In this document: piece by piece, positions 12,947-24,322 of the stretch
How the letters are laid out: each line of letters opens with the position of its first letter
Numbering within the stretch: the stretch's first letter is position 1
Assembly: GCA_028023455.1 (NCBI GenBank)
Contig: JAQFVV010000274.1
Coordinates: forward strand, 1,175,350-1,239,349
DNA: 64,000 nt
Origin: Epiperipatus broadwayi
Taxonomy: Eukaryota; Onychophora; Udeonychophora; Euonychophora; Peripatidae
Direction of reading: 5' to 3'
Position numbers and translations under genes: made by a program
The notes under the pieces: generated by a model
What the model was told of the DNA's origin: nothing
The model's input: only the letters and a program-made list of their open reading frames with translations
Databases searched by the model: none

Positions 12947-14843
12947 TTAATATAATACTTAATTACATAAAGGATGTTTTTTTTAAAATAATTTTGAAAC
13001 TTAATATTTTGAGTATGATTGTAATGTATCGATGTTACATTATTTTGTTAATTTATGGATTAAGAAGACATCGGCTAAGTGATTAACAAGTGGGAGTATC
13101 ACTTATGGTAATAGTTGAATAATATTAATAATTTTATGATCTATTTTTTTTCCTCTTTAGATGAATCATATATGGTTTTTGTATGGATGTATGAATATGT
13201 GAATACATTGTACACACATAAGACTTATAGAAATTTATTTTATTTTAAAATATGCATACTTTATTTTATCATACAAATGTATTTTAACCTAATGAGGGAA
13301 GTAAATGTATGATTCTTTCATAACTGAACTTTAGTATTTCTGTTACATGGTTAAAGTATTGATTTATTATATTGGTAGAAATCATTTTTTGTATTTTGTT
13401 CACAAATTATTAGGAAGTGAAATAATCTTTTCTTATTGAACAGTTTAAATTAATATCTTTATATGCAAATTTATTTATTGATTTAAAAGTATATTGAAAA
13501 AATTTGGACGAGGTATAGGGATGAGTTTGTATAGGAATTTTAAAAAAAATAGTGAATTGAAAATAGATTAAAAAAATACTTAAATGTAGAATTTTATTAG
13601 TATGAAATAGGAATAGTATATGATTTTAGTAGTTATGTGAATACGATTAATTCAAATAAGGTAGATAATAAAAGTTAAATTAAGAAAAGAATCATACTTT
13701 TTTTTTAATATTTTAATACAGTAATTTTATGAAGATGTGTAATTTATAAGTGAAGTTTGTTTTTGCAAAATTGTTGAACAACTTAGTATTTTTTTAAAAA
13801 AAAACCCCACATGCATTGCATATTTAAATAAATGATGTATATTATAACATAATAGCATAGGAATAAAACAAATATCTATATATTTGATAAATATGACTCA
13901 ACGTTAAAAGGTTATATCAACACATACACTTAGTTGATATGAATTAATACTCATTGGGAGATAGAATGTGTAACAACTACGTATAATGAAATATATCTAT
14001 AGTATATTTAACTGGAATAAACATTCTTTAGTTGTTATTTTTTTTACGTTTTTTATAAATGATGTATAAAATGTGATGTAGGTCCTTAAATCCTATTAAT
14101 TATTATTTTTCAACATTTAATAAATGTTTAAAATATTTAAGTAATTTGGGTAATGGAAATTATAATAATGTAAGAATTTTATTCTTTATTTTTTTCTCTT
14201 GGAATGTAAATAGTGTAAAGAGATCGTATATTAAAGTTAATGTAATAAATTTGTTAAACTTGTTTATAAAATTATGTGTCGAATCAATTTTACACTGCAA
14301 CATATGGCAACAGATAATTTGAATTAAAACATAATATTTGCACACTATGAATAAAATTATTATTTGAGAAGTTTCTCTTAATATCATTTTTCAGAAAATT
14401 ATTGACATTAGCATATTATTGTTATAACAGTCATAAGATAATCAGAATATATTACACAAGATTATAATATTATCCATTGACACATATTATTATTAAATTA
14501 TAAGATTTTACCACATTATTTTTATTTAAGATACTACATGAATATTAAAAGGCATGTATATTATTGACTTCTTGGTATTCATGATTATTACTATAATAAA
14601 GGAGAATAGATAAGATTAAGTTGTATATTGATGAAAATTAGTATTATTTATTTATTAATATTATTATAAGTTAGGTGTAGTTAGGATAGATATTAAATCC
14701 CTTATCATGCTTAACTACAGGAGTCTTAATTACCTAGAATTAATTTTAAAAGAACCTGAGATTATTTTAGTTAGATTACTTTGAGATAAGAGATTAAAAT
14801 CTATTTATTAATATTACTTTAATTAATTAATTATTGTTAAAGA

Positions 14844-14939
14844 CATAGGAATGCTATAGGTTTATTAGTTGAGGTAATGAAAGAGGGAATAGTGTTCTTG
14901 TGCCATTGAGGTAGTATCCTGTGGGATATTGGCTCAATG
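14844..14939 (+). other. Conserved two-hairpin structure, old LTR
   Basis: The arms CATAGGAATGCTAT (14844-14857) and ATAGTGTTCTTGTG (14889-14902) pair at all 14 positions, four of them as G-U. A second stem follows (14904-14939), CATTGAG with CTCAATG and an inner TATCC with GGGATA. It is the homologue of the structures at 34785, 45735 and 58678. Confidence 0.7.
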
Positions 14940-15172
14940 TTATTCGTATTGCCACTTGTAAAGCTCACTTCATAGTCTCATGATTTAGTAAATATTTATT
15001 TATTTAGTTTATAATGTCAAACGATATTATCTTGCTAATTAAAACTAGTTTGATAAGATACAGTATTGTAGAGTATCTTTAGTAGTAATTATACACATTT
15101 TAGCCAAGCATAACCATTTATCTGAGCTAGTCACATTTTATCATACTATATATTTATGGAAGTGAGGCTGCC

Positions 15173-18050
15173 AATATAAAAATTAATGAATTGTGGGAAA
15201 ATTGATGTATGACACATTTCTTTTTGTTTACATTTGTAACGGTTTTTTGTAGTACAATTTGAATCTAGTTGATAACGACTACATAGATAGTTGTTATTAA
15301 ATTGTGGTATATATTTATTTTTAAAATATTTTTTACTGTATTAATTATTGTATTGTTTTAAATATATATAACCTTTTATTTAGGTCCCTGTATGAGATGA
15401 GATTTCAAACCCAGTATAGGTTTGAAACTAGGGATAAAATAACAATTTAAAAGTATTGTTATTAATTGGGAGATAAATATATTACTATTTTAATATTGTT
15501 GAATAGCAATTGAAATAAATAAACAATAAGATTAAATTGGTAAATCTTGTAAAATGAATCGTTACAGTTAATTCTTAAGCATATTTTTTTTTGTAGTGAA
15601 TTGAAAATAATTTTTGATATTATGGGTAGTTAATAAAAATGAAGCCAGAGAGGGTAATATTAATATATTCACACTAAGATTATTGGTGCATTTGTTACCA
15701 CAATGCTTTGTAATAAGATATATAATGTAGATCAAAGCTGTAGGGGGGCGTGCGATTAAGAAACAGAGAACTAAACACCAACAGACTTCAACTCTGATCT
15801 AAAATAAGGAGGAAAAAAGCTAAAAATCAGAAAAATTTGGAATTTAATTGAATAAGGATTATAGTATATTGTTATCTAAAAACATGGAATAAAAATCTAA
15901 AAGCCTTGCTATCATTTTAAACCACTTTTTTGTCGATTGAAAGTTCTTAAAAGTTATACTGGAAAGGAAATGGAAACCCTGTGCGTCATAACTGACTCCC
16001 ATAAATATTGCTTCAAACCCAGAAAAATTCAAGAAAAAGTAAGCTTTTGCTTTTATTTTATTCATATTTTTAAAATCTCTTCTTTAAAAATGATGCACAA
16101 ATTATTTACAGTTAAAATAAAGAGATGATAATGTTTGTTTGTACTTCGTGTCACTCTTATTATCCAGCAGAACAATATTGTGCTTGTAAATTAAAATCTC
16201 AAAAAAAAAATAATAATAATTTGAGATAATTTTGAAAACAAGTGTTATGATATATATAGTAAATAAATTAGAAAGTCATTTTTGAATCATCTAACTTTTA
16301 ATAAAGTAAAAAAAGTAATTGTGTGAGTTTATTCTCCATTCTCATCTGCAGATTTTTCCTAGCACGAACTTCTGTAATGACAGAAATGAAAAATTAAAAA
16401 ATTCATTAAAATGTTAAGAATACCATATTTATAATTGGATAAATTCTTTTTAATATTGCTAATCATATATTATTTCGCTAATAAAAATGGAACAAAATAA
16501 TTTACTTATAAAAGTTTTCCGTGCAATGTGTATAAATAAGATTTTAAAAATGGTTTAAAAATGCCTAGATTGTTTAAAGATTGTTACATATATTGCCGGA
16601 GGAGGAAAGAACAGAATCAATAAATTATTTTAAAAAAAAAAAAAGTTAAATATGTTAATTGCAATAAAATTATAGTCACTTTCAAGGAAAATCATCTGGA
16701 TTAAAATGTAAATAAACTGATTTTAGTTACATTCCACTTGAAATGTTTAAACCTTGTCTCACTATGTAATACCGAATAAATCAAAAAATGTATTTAAAAA
16801 GTTTGTTTAGAAGACTACAATAACCTATAAAGTTATTAAAGAAAATTATCTCCAGAAAAGTGGATAAACCTATCTTTTTAAGTATGCTACACTTGGAAGT
16901 GTAAATATTAATTGTCTTATTAATTATCGGTACAGAAACCATAATATAATTTTTTTTTTTTGCCTTTGGAGAAGTGTTGAATATTGCTTTATTATGCATC
17001 GAACAGGTTAATAAAAATATATACATGCGTTATTTGTAATGTTTAGCCATCATAATATCAGTTCTTATAATTTTAGCTCACCAGAATAAAATAAACTTTA
17101 CTAACAGGATAAACTCTGATGGTGGAAAACGTTTGTTTATTTTTATTTTTTTATTACTGCTGTTACCTTATAATACTTACATCACGTGTTATTTGGGAAT
17201 TTTGTTTTTAAACATATATGTTTTATTGTGGTATAAAATATATTGAGTTAAAGAGAAAAAAATGTGCAAAATATATACATCTATTACATGTATTTTTATA
17301 TTTTTTCAGTTAAGGGAAAACATGATATTATATATCATTCATCTAAACAGAGAGGGAGATTTATTTATCGTATTTTTTTTAACAGATTTTAATACTTTAT
17401 TAAAGGTGAACAAACAATATTTTGTTAGAGATATACTATAATGATCTAATTGTGTTCTTATGTGAAAGAATTAATATAAGTTTTTTTTCTTTTATTTATT
17501 AAGTTTGCCTATGAACTTGTCCACTTTGAATACAAATGCAGGTTGATCTTTATTGCTTAAATACGTTGTGCTCTCTCTAACAAAGGTATAATAGTCATTT
17601 TAAAACAATTAATGATCATTTGACATATATTTTGGTTTATCTATTGATACATTAATGGTTCCGCATTGTGAAATGGAATATGTATAATCTCCACTGTTAT
17701 TGTTAGTGTTGTTTTACCTTACTATAATATTGAGAATGATTTGTGACAGTTTTTAGCTGATAGGATGTGCCACATAGAATGACATCCAATAGATTAATAT
17801 TAATATTGAGCATGGTCTGATGGAGAATCACCTATTGCTGATTCCATGAGAGGATAGTATGGTAGAGGCTGAGTAATAATTAATGCTTAGCATAAATAAT
17901 CCTAAAAGAAAGAATATTCATGGCTTGAATTCTAATTTTCATGATGAGGCAAAGCCCACATGTGTATACCCATAGAGAGGTAGAATTATCCATATTATTA
18001 TACAGCTGTCATGTTGCTCTTTAGTAACCAAAGTGCATCTCCTAACTAAC
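15173..18050. other. Unassigned AT-rich stretch
   Basis: I see only AT-rich sequence with homopolymer runs and short spurious frames. No terminal inverted repeat for the downstream transposase could be placed here by eye, although the 5' end of that transposon is probably within the last few hundred bases. Confidence 0.4.
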
Positions 18051-19046
18051 ATGGCTTTGCAAAACTTCTATTACAATATTATCTCTAACGAAAATCAAGC
18101 CGTTACGTTTTTGCGGGATAATGATCTTCTCAATGATGAAGAGAGTAAGCAGCCCTGCGCAAAGTGTGGCGATGTCATGGTTGAGAAACGAAGGAAGAAT
18201 CGGAAGGGTGACTGGGTCCCCACGATGCGGTGCTCCCACTGCCATACTACTGAATCGATTCGTACAGGCAATCCGTTTTTCCACTATGTAGATGCAAGTG
18301 GTAGGATTGCAAGCCGATTGACCATACGTGAAATTATGGAGCTTGTTTTTTTTTTCATTCTAGATATGCCAACTAGACTAGCAGCGAAGATGGCCAGCAA
18401 ATCTATGCCTACAATTGTAGACTGGTTTAATTTTTGCAGGGAAGTGTGTTCCCGAGCAGTTAAGAAGAAAGGACAGTTAGTAGGAACAGAAGAAGAACCA
18501 GTTCAGATAGATGAAGCTAGATTTGCTGGCCGAAGAAAATATAATAGGGAAAGACTCCTAAGTGGCGATCATCCATGTACCTCCAAAGATACATCGGTAA
18601 CCCTAATTAACAAAAAAAACCACGGGGCTCGAATTGATGGACCCTGGGTGTTCGGACTAAAAAAGGGTACCGATTGTCGCTATTTTGTAGTGCCACGTCG
18701 TGACAAAGCTACGTTGATTCCCATTATCGAGAGGGAATGCACGGCTGGCTCTGTCATTCATTCAGATGAGTGGCCAGCCTATGCAGACCTGAAAGATAGA
18801 GGGTTTCAACATTTCACCGTCAACCACCAACAAAATTATGTCAATCCGGTGACAGGCGCTCATACCCAATCTATTGAGCGATCATGGCTGGAAGCCAAAG
18901 TTAAAATATTAAAAAAAATGAGAGGGACGACACCGGATCTTTTACAATCCCATCTAGACTCAATTTGTTGGCGGATGGATAAAAAGCATCTAAATGAGAG
19001 CGATACATTTATTAAATTTCTCAAAGATGCTAAAGATTCTTACTGA
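18051..19046 (+). CDS. Merlin-type (IS1595/ISXO2-like) transposase, intact
   Basis: A DDE transposase of 331 residues, predicted to cut and paste its own element in the nucleus. The N-terminal zinc ribbon has Cys pairs at residues 36/39 and 61/64 (CAKC, CSHC). The catalytic triad is D154 (QIDEARF), D239 (VIHSDEW) and E276 (TQSIERSW), a DD36E spacing as in IS1595/ISXO2-like and Merlin enzymes; an NH box (VNHQQNYVNP) precedes the Glu. The length is normal for the family and the frame has no stops. ATG 18051 is chosen because the frame upstream opens only with a GTG. Base composition is clearly less AT-rich than its surroundings. It differs from the two other Merlin-like genes in the window and belongs to another subgroup. 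No terminal repeats or target duplication were found. Confidence 0.9.
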   Translation: MALQNFYYNIISNENQAVTFLRDNDLLNDEESKQPCAKCGDVMVEKRRKNRKGDWVPTMRCSHCHTTESIRTGNPFFHYVDASGRIASRLTIREIMELVFFFILDMPTRLAAKMASKSMPTIVDWFNFCREVCSRAVKKKGQLVGTEEEPVQIDEARFAGRRKYNRERLLSGDHPCTSKDTSVTLINKKNHGARIDGPWVFGLKKGTDCRYFVVPRRDKATLIPIIERECTAGSVIHSDEWPAYADLKDRGFQHFTVNHQQNYVNPVTGAHTQSIERSWLEAKVKILKKMRGTTPDLLQSHLDSICWRMDKKHLNESDTFIKFLKDAKDSY

Positions 19047-19181
19047 CGGTGAAAAGGTTAGTGTTTATCTTATTTAAAAGTAAATAACTTTTACATTTGA
19101 AATAATCAATACATTTTTATTTATTTGTTTTTTTTTTTTTTTAGTGTATGTATTACAACGTGGCATTTTTTTAACATGAGG

Positions 19182-19364
19182 AATAAAGATTTTTAAAAAC
19201 CTAAAGATTTTGAAACAAAAGTGTCTTTTATAGACATTTTCAAGTCGCATATGATCACACGTCAACAACGCTGAGTTTTTATTTCTATTTCTTTAAATAT
19301 ATAAAATTTACATATTTTAAAGTAATTAAACAAAACAATAAAGATTTTTAAAAACCTAAAGAAT
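19182..19364 (+). repeat. 26-bp direct repeat downstream of transposase
   Basis: AATAAAGATTTTTAAAAACC followed by TAAAGA occurs at 19182-19207 and again at 19339-19364. It lies just downstream of the transposase gene and contains AATAAA, so either copy could act as a polyadenylation signal. The sequence between the copies is AT-rich without other structure. Confidence 0.6.
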
Positions 19365-19484
19365 TTAAAGTAAATAATTGTAATTAATAATAAAATGTAT
19401 TTATTTTCTTTAAACATGTTTCTGTGTTCATTTTTTGATGATAAAAATCACTTGCATGTAAATAAATAGGGATTGTCTCGATTT

Positions 19485-19634
19485 CAAGAGTTCGACGTAT
19501 CAATGCAAATTATAGATTTCTTCAGCCTGTGTGAATCTCACGCGATCAAGAGTAGACGCCATTTTGACATTAGGAGACGAAATTCAAACAGTATCTATGT
19601 GGGACAAAGCAAGAATTTCTGGTAAGTAGAAGTT
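19485..19634 (+). other. Exon-like segment with strong splice donor
   Basis: A less AT-rich stretch that ends in TTTCTGGTAAGTAG near 19621, a near-perfect 5' splice donor. A matching acceptor, TTTCAG, lies at about 20572 after a repeat-filled interval. The segment contains CGCCATTTTGA, and the sequence after the acceptor holds its inverted form (TCAAAATGGCG). It may be an untranslated exon of the adjacent Merlin-type element or the edge of another transposon. No protein can be assigned. Confidence 0.35.
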
Positions 19635-19716
19635 ATAATTGAACATGTGGGTTTTTATTTTTTATCAATTTTTCCTTCACTTTTTCTGTTTAAAAATTCA
19701 TATCCTTTAGTTCATA

Positions 19717-20345
19717 TATGTTTGATAAACTCGCCAACTAAAATTCAAACTAGCAACCACCGATCTTTCTTACATCATTACTTTTTAGCATTCAGATTTT
19801 ATAAGTTATGTGGGTACCATTATATGTTTGATAAGCTCGCAAACTAAAATTGAAACTAGCAACCACTGATCTTTCTTACATCATTATTTTTTAACATTTT
19901 TAGAATTCAGATTTTGATTAGGAGAAGTAAATTGTTTAATAAACTAAAATATGATTTTTTTAAAAAGATTGATGTAGATATCATGTATTCAAGATCTTTA
20001 CCGCCTTTTTGGTCTCGTGATTCCATTTCTGTAAGTGAATGAAAACATAATTATTGCTTAAAATCTTTTCATCATTATTTTTTACCATTTTTAGCATTCA
20101 GATTTTATAAGTTACAATCTTTTAGCATATAGTATAATTCGTATTTTAAATCTATCAATTTTAAGTCATCATATTGATTAGGAGTAAACGTGTATTCAAG
20201 ATCTTTACCGCCTTTTTGGTCTCGTGATTCCATTTCTGTAAGTGAATGAAAACATAATTATTGCTTAAAATCTTTTCATCATTATTTTTTATCATTTTTA
20301 GCATTCAGATTTTATAAGTTATAATCTTTTGGCATATACGATTTT
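19717..20345 (+). repeat. Tandem repeats, periods about 106 and 207 bp
   Basis: A unit beginning TATGTTTGATAA is found at 19717 and 19823. A second unit beginning GTATTCAAGATCTTTACCGC is found at 19985 and 20192, and both copies include the same GCATTCAGATTTTATAAGTT tail. The block lies 3' of the intact Merlin-type transposase. The nested Merlin at 30-33 kb also has tandem repeats 3' of its transposase. Confidence 0.8.
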
Positions 20346-20550
20346 GTGTTTTAATATTTTAATCACGTGATTTCTTTTTTAAAATTGCTATTTTTATTTT
20401 TAGTATTTTAATCACGTGATTTTTTTATGAAAATTGTGATTTTTTTGTGTTTTAATATTTTAATCACGTGAAATTTTTTTAATGAAAATTAATATTTTTA
20501 TGTTTTATCACATACGATTTTGTGTTTTAATATTTTAATCACATGATTTT
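20344..20550 (+). repeat. AATCACGTGATT repeats
   Basis: The phrase TTTTAATATTTTAATCACGT, or a close variant, recurs about every 49-75 bp. The palindromic E-box CACGTG is at 20364, 20413 and 20465, and a CACATG variant is at 20540. Poly-T spacers separate the units. Confidence 0.75.
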
Positions 20551-20650
20551 TTTTAATTTATCGGTTGGATGTTTCAGCATGGTTTGGGTGGTTCTTGTAA
20601 TTCAAAATGGCGGCCATGAGCGCATACTAAATCAGCACCATGGTCGGTGG

Positions 20651-21363
20651 TCGGTGTATGGTCTAATTGTAAATTGGTATTCAGATATTGATAAGCATTG
20701 TAAAATTAATACTATAAAAAATAGAATTAGGAGAGCAATGTTAATATGTTCTAATGAGTTATTATTGAACAAGGAACTAGTTTTAATAAAAAAGGAATGT
20801 TATTTGAATGAATATCGTAATAAAATTATTGAAAAATTTTTTTTCGAAATATAATTTAAATTTAATTAAAAGGAAAATTGAAGGAGAAAATAAAATTAAA
20901 AATAAGGATAAAAAATTAGATAAGGTATACATAGGTTTTAAAGTATCAAAAAATATTTTTATTAGAATTAAAAATATTTGTGAAAAAATAAATAAATAAT
21001 TTAATATTAAATTGTTTCCTGTATATAAGAAAAAAAAAGATTTAAAAAAGATGATTAATTATTATGATAAGTTTGACATGCTTGAGGCAATGAAAGGAGT
21101 ATATATTATTAAATGTTTAGATTGTTGGAAGGAGGGTAAAAGTATTTCTTATATTGGAAATACTAAGAATAAATTAGAAACAAGGTTAAAACAACATTTA
21201 TCTGATAGAAAATCTGCAATTTATTTTCATAGGTGTAAATTTGGTCATACTGATTACAAAATTGAACTTTTGGAAACTAAATAATTATAAAGAAAGGTTT
21301 TTAAAAGAAAATTTCTACATTAAGGAATTTAAGCCATATATGAATAGAAAACTGATAGATTAA
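20651..21363 (+). pseudogene. Penelope-like element, 3' coding remnant with GIY-YIG domain
   Basis: Two or three frames together match the C-terminal part of an EN(+) Penelope-like reverse transcriptase. 20660-20854 resembles the region after the RT core (KINTIKNRIRRAMLICSNEL, then a leucine/lysine-rich helix). After a frame change, the 21012-21284 frame carries the GIY-YIG endonuclease: GVYIIKCLDC with the PLE-typical Cys pair, then YIGNTKNKLETRLKQH with the catalytic Arg. The reading continues past a stop at 21284 to a PLE-like end with NR near 21350. The gene is 5' truncated, as is usual for target-primed insertion, and inactive. Without the RT core the subfamily cannot be named. Confidence 0.8.
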
Positions 21364-21633
21364 GATAACAATTAATGACTAGTTGGAGGAATTTTATCTA
21401 TTTAAATAATTTAATTGTTAGTTATAAATAAAAAAGGGTTTTTATTTTTGAGATTTTTTTTTTTGTTGGGTTTTTTAATTTTTGGGGAAGGTAATAATAT
21501 TTTTTTATATTTTTATTTTATTTTTTATTCTATTTTATTTTTATTTTATATTTGTATTTTTAATTTTTGTTTTATTTGTGTATTTATTTATTTATTATTT
21601 ATTGATAATATTGTTTGTATTTTTTCTTAGTGG

Positions 21634-21674
21634 CTTGAAAAAGACTATAAGGATAGAAATAGTCGAAATGTTGC
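21634..21674 (+). ncRNA. Hammerhead-ribozyme-like motif of the PLE tail
   Basis: CTTGAAAAA is followed by a perfect 6-bp stem, GACTAT (21643-21648) and ATAGTC (21659-21664), and directly by GAAA (21665-21668) and TGTTGC. The layout CUGANGA, stem II, GAAA is the hammerhead core found in many Penelope-like elements. The stem and GAAA are intact, but the CUGANGA box is degraded, so cleavage is unlikely. An AATAAA follows at about 21702, and the PLE tail probably ends by about 21760. Confidence 0.55.
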
Positions 21675-22837
21675 TTATTGAATGTAAATTTTATATAGTT
21701 AAATAAAGAACAAGTTTTTTAAAGAAATTGGTTGGTGAATCTATATTTGATAAATATTGGTTTTTATGAACTATATTTTTTAAAGAAAAGGAGAAACATT
21801 TTTTCGGATTTTTAATTTATTATGATATATCATAATAATTTTGTTAAGCCTTATAATTTATTAGTACATCTAATGAATCATCACACAATAATCAAAATGT
21901 TAATAACTTAGAGTACTGATTATTTTAAGTAATAGATTAAAAGATAAATATAATATTGATTTAATTGGTTTAGTTGAACCCGTAGAGCTATCATTCACTG
22001 ATCTTGATCACATGGTTTATAATTATTTGAGAAAAGGAATTTGGTAAAATTATTGTGTTTATTTATTAAAAAGTTATTCCAATTTCTTAAATATTAAAGT
22101 TATGAGTTATTAAGTTCATAAAGTTTATGAGTAACTGCTAAATATAGTTCTTAATTTGAGTTTATATTGAGAGCTGTTTTGTGCGTTATATTCGGGTAAT
22201 GGTAAAATCCCTCTCATTGATCCAAGTATAATTTGGAGAATGATCTTTGAGTGTTTGAACCCTGAGAAGAATTAATTGTTAAGTTTCAAGGTAGAATTTG
22301 AATTCGTAGTAAATTTTATTGCTGGTTATTTATGATAGTTGGATTTGAATTAGATTACTTTCACTGTTTATGAAGGTCAACTAAACTTTAAAATGTAAAT
22401 TACTTCTTTTGTCATAAAATACGTAACTTGTTTCAACTTTATGATAAATACTCTGGTTGTGTCAAGTTTGAAATCCCTATTTTTATTTAGCTTATCTTTT
22501 TACCAAACTAATACAATATTAGTTTATAGTTTAAGATTTCAGTTTCCATCATTAACATTGTTCTTCAATTTCATCTTGATCGTACTTGTATTTATTCATT
22601 CTCATTTAACATTAATTCATTATCATAATTGATTAATCATACATTAACTTTTATTTTTTTATCATCTTAACTATTCATTAACTCTTATTCTATCATCATC
22701 TTAATCATTCATTATTCTCATATATCCTCATTCTTTTCTCTTCATTCTTAAGACTCATTTCATTCCACTATTTAATTATTACTTCTTTCCATCATCCATT
22801 TAGTCATCTACATCATAATTTACTTATCATTTCATTT

Positions 22838-23020
22838 ATAATAACGTGAAAGCTAAACACCTTCAAATAGATACGCTTTAAAAAATGCTTAAGTAACAGC
22901 AATGGCTTGTGTTTTAGAATTTAGAGTCCCATGTGATGCCATTATTCCATCTGATTGACTGTCACTTAAGCATTTTTTAAAGCATATCTGTTTGAAGGTG
23001 TTTAGCTTTCATGTTATTAT
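22838..23020. mobile_element. 183-bp hairpin MITE
   Basis: Left arm 22838-22894 and right arm 22964-23020 are near-perfect inverted repeats of 57 bp, starting ATAATAACGTGAAAGCTAAA on the left. Only about 70 bp separate them and nothing is encoded. The 18-bp sequence TTATCATTTCATTTATAA occurs just before the element (22824-22841) and again after it (23054-23071), too far out on the right to be a simple target duplication. Confidence 0.8.
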
Positions 23021-24222
23021 AATATTATCTGTTTACGCTTAAATTTAATATATTTATCATTTCATTTATAAATTTAATTTCATAATCATTCCAGAGATAT
23101 AATTATTAGTTATTTATTGCTTTGCTGAATATTAAATTTAACTCATCACCTCTTGTTTATGTGGATTTTAAAGCTGGTTTGACCAGAAGTTATTATCTTT
23201 ATTAATCACCTTGTGATCTTCTTTAGATCTATAGTTTCATTCAATACAGGAATCATTTCGTTAGTTTAACTTTTTTGTTTCTGTATGCTTATAGTCTTGA
23301 TAATGACAGTATGATAGGTTGCAGAGGAGAATTTAGTCACTAAAACGTGCACCATAATTCGTTTATGACTAATTAGACCAGTGAGAAGGTTACAATATAT
23401 ATATACTGTGACCCTCTGAATGGGCACAAGGAATTGAGATATTCTGTATCTGTAGTGAATAGTTGTATTGTATTAAAAAAATGAAATAGCTTAAAATTTT
23501 AAAATTTTTACTGGAAATTGTTTACAGCTTTCGATGTTGATTGCTTATGCATTTGATTAACCACTTTATAAGCATTTATGCAGGAAAGAGGGATTATTTA
23601 TTATAGGAAATAATATATTTTGTCAGAAGGATGCAAAGTTATTTTATGTTAGTGTCTATTAGTGGTGTGAATGGTTTCCTATAATCCTTTATTCATTGAT
23701 ACTTATCCTTTTGCCCACATTAATAGCCATTTCAATTATATTTAGTCAAGATAGTTTAATATTTAGATTGCAGTACATGTGCATGTATGTATGTCTGTAT
23801 TGTGTGTTTCATTTCATTTTCATCTTTTAATAACACTAAGCAATAGTACATTTAACATGAACACATTTAAATTACAGTAATTATCTTTAATAATTTAACA
23901 AATATATATATTTTTCCAATGATTAAAAGATATTTGGATCAGTGGATTATTGTACAAATTAAATAAATTATTAATCTTTTTTTTTAACAGTTAATTAATA
24001 TTCATTTCTTTTAAGTTTGTAAAAGTTATTTTTTTTTATTATTTTTTTTTGTCTTGATTTAATTGTAAAAATCAGAATTTTTTTAAAAAAAAAAGATTTC
24101 TTGCATATGTAATGAGCTTAAGTGCAAAAAGGTGGGAGTTGACCTTTTTGAAGGGAAATGACCTTTTGATGGGAGAAGGGGGAAAAAGAGATATCTATTT
24201 AACAGAGTTTAGATTAAAAATT

Positions 24223-24322
24223 GCTCATTATTGTTATAAGCGCAGCCAGTAAACTGCTCATTATTGTTGGTAATTGCAGCCAGTATATGGCTCATTATTA
24301 TTGTAATTGCAGTCAGTTCCTG
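24223..24322 (+). repeat. Three-copy tandem repeat, about 34 bp
   Basis: Units start GCTCATTATTGTT and contain GCAGCCAGTA. They lie at 24223, 24256 and 24290, with the third copy the most diverged. Confidence 0.75.

Larger units (their letters stand above)
8378..15172 (+). repeat. 3' LTR of the decayed gypsy element, interrupted
   Basis: The start TGTACCATTTTGTTTAGGTC aligns with TGTGCCCTTTTCTATAGGTC at the other family LTRs and follows a polypurine tract. The far part (14690-15130) aligns with 34630-35030: the shared blocks are AATCCCTTATCAT, GAACCTGAGATTATTT, ATAGTGTTCTTGTGCCATTGAGGT and AGTCTCATGA. Two younger elements split it (8732-10218 and 12098-12946). Without them the LTR is about 4.45 kb, matching the 4.5 kb of the other copies. 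The right boundary is approximate: I place it before AATATA at about 15172 by analogy with the solo LTR end. The middle part is too diverged to align by eye. Confidence 0.65.

Noticed and set aside
19717-20345. CRISPR-like array
   Set aside because: The repeats are long tandem units in an animal-type genome, with no constant short repeat and unique spacers.
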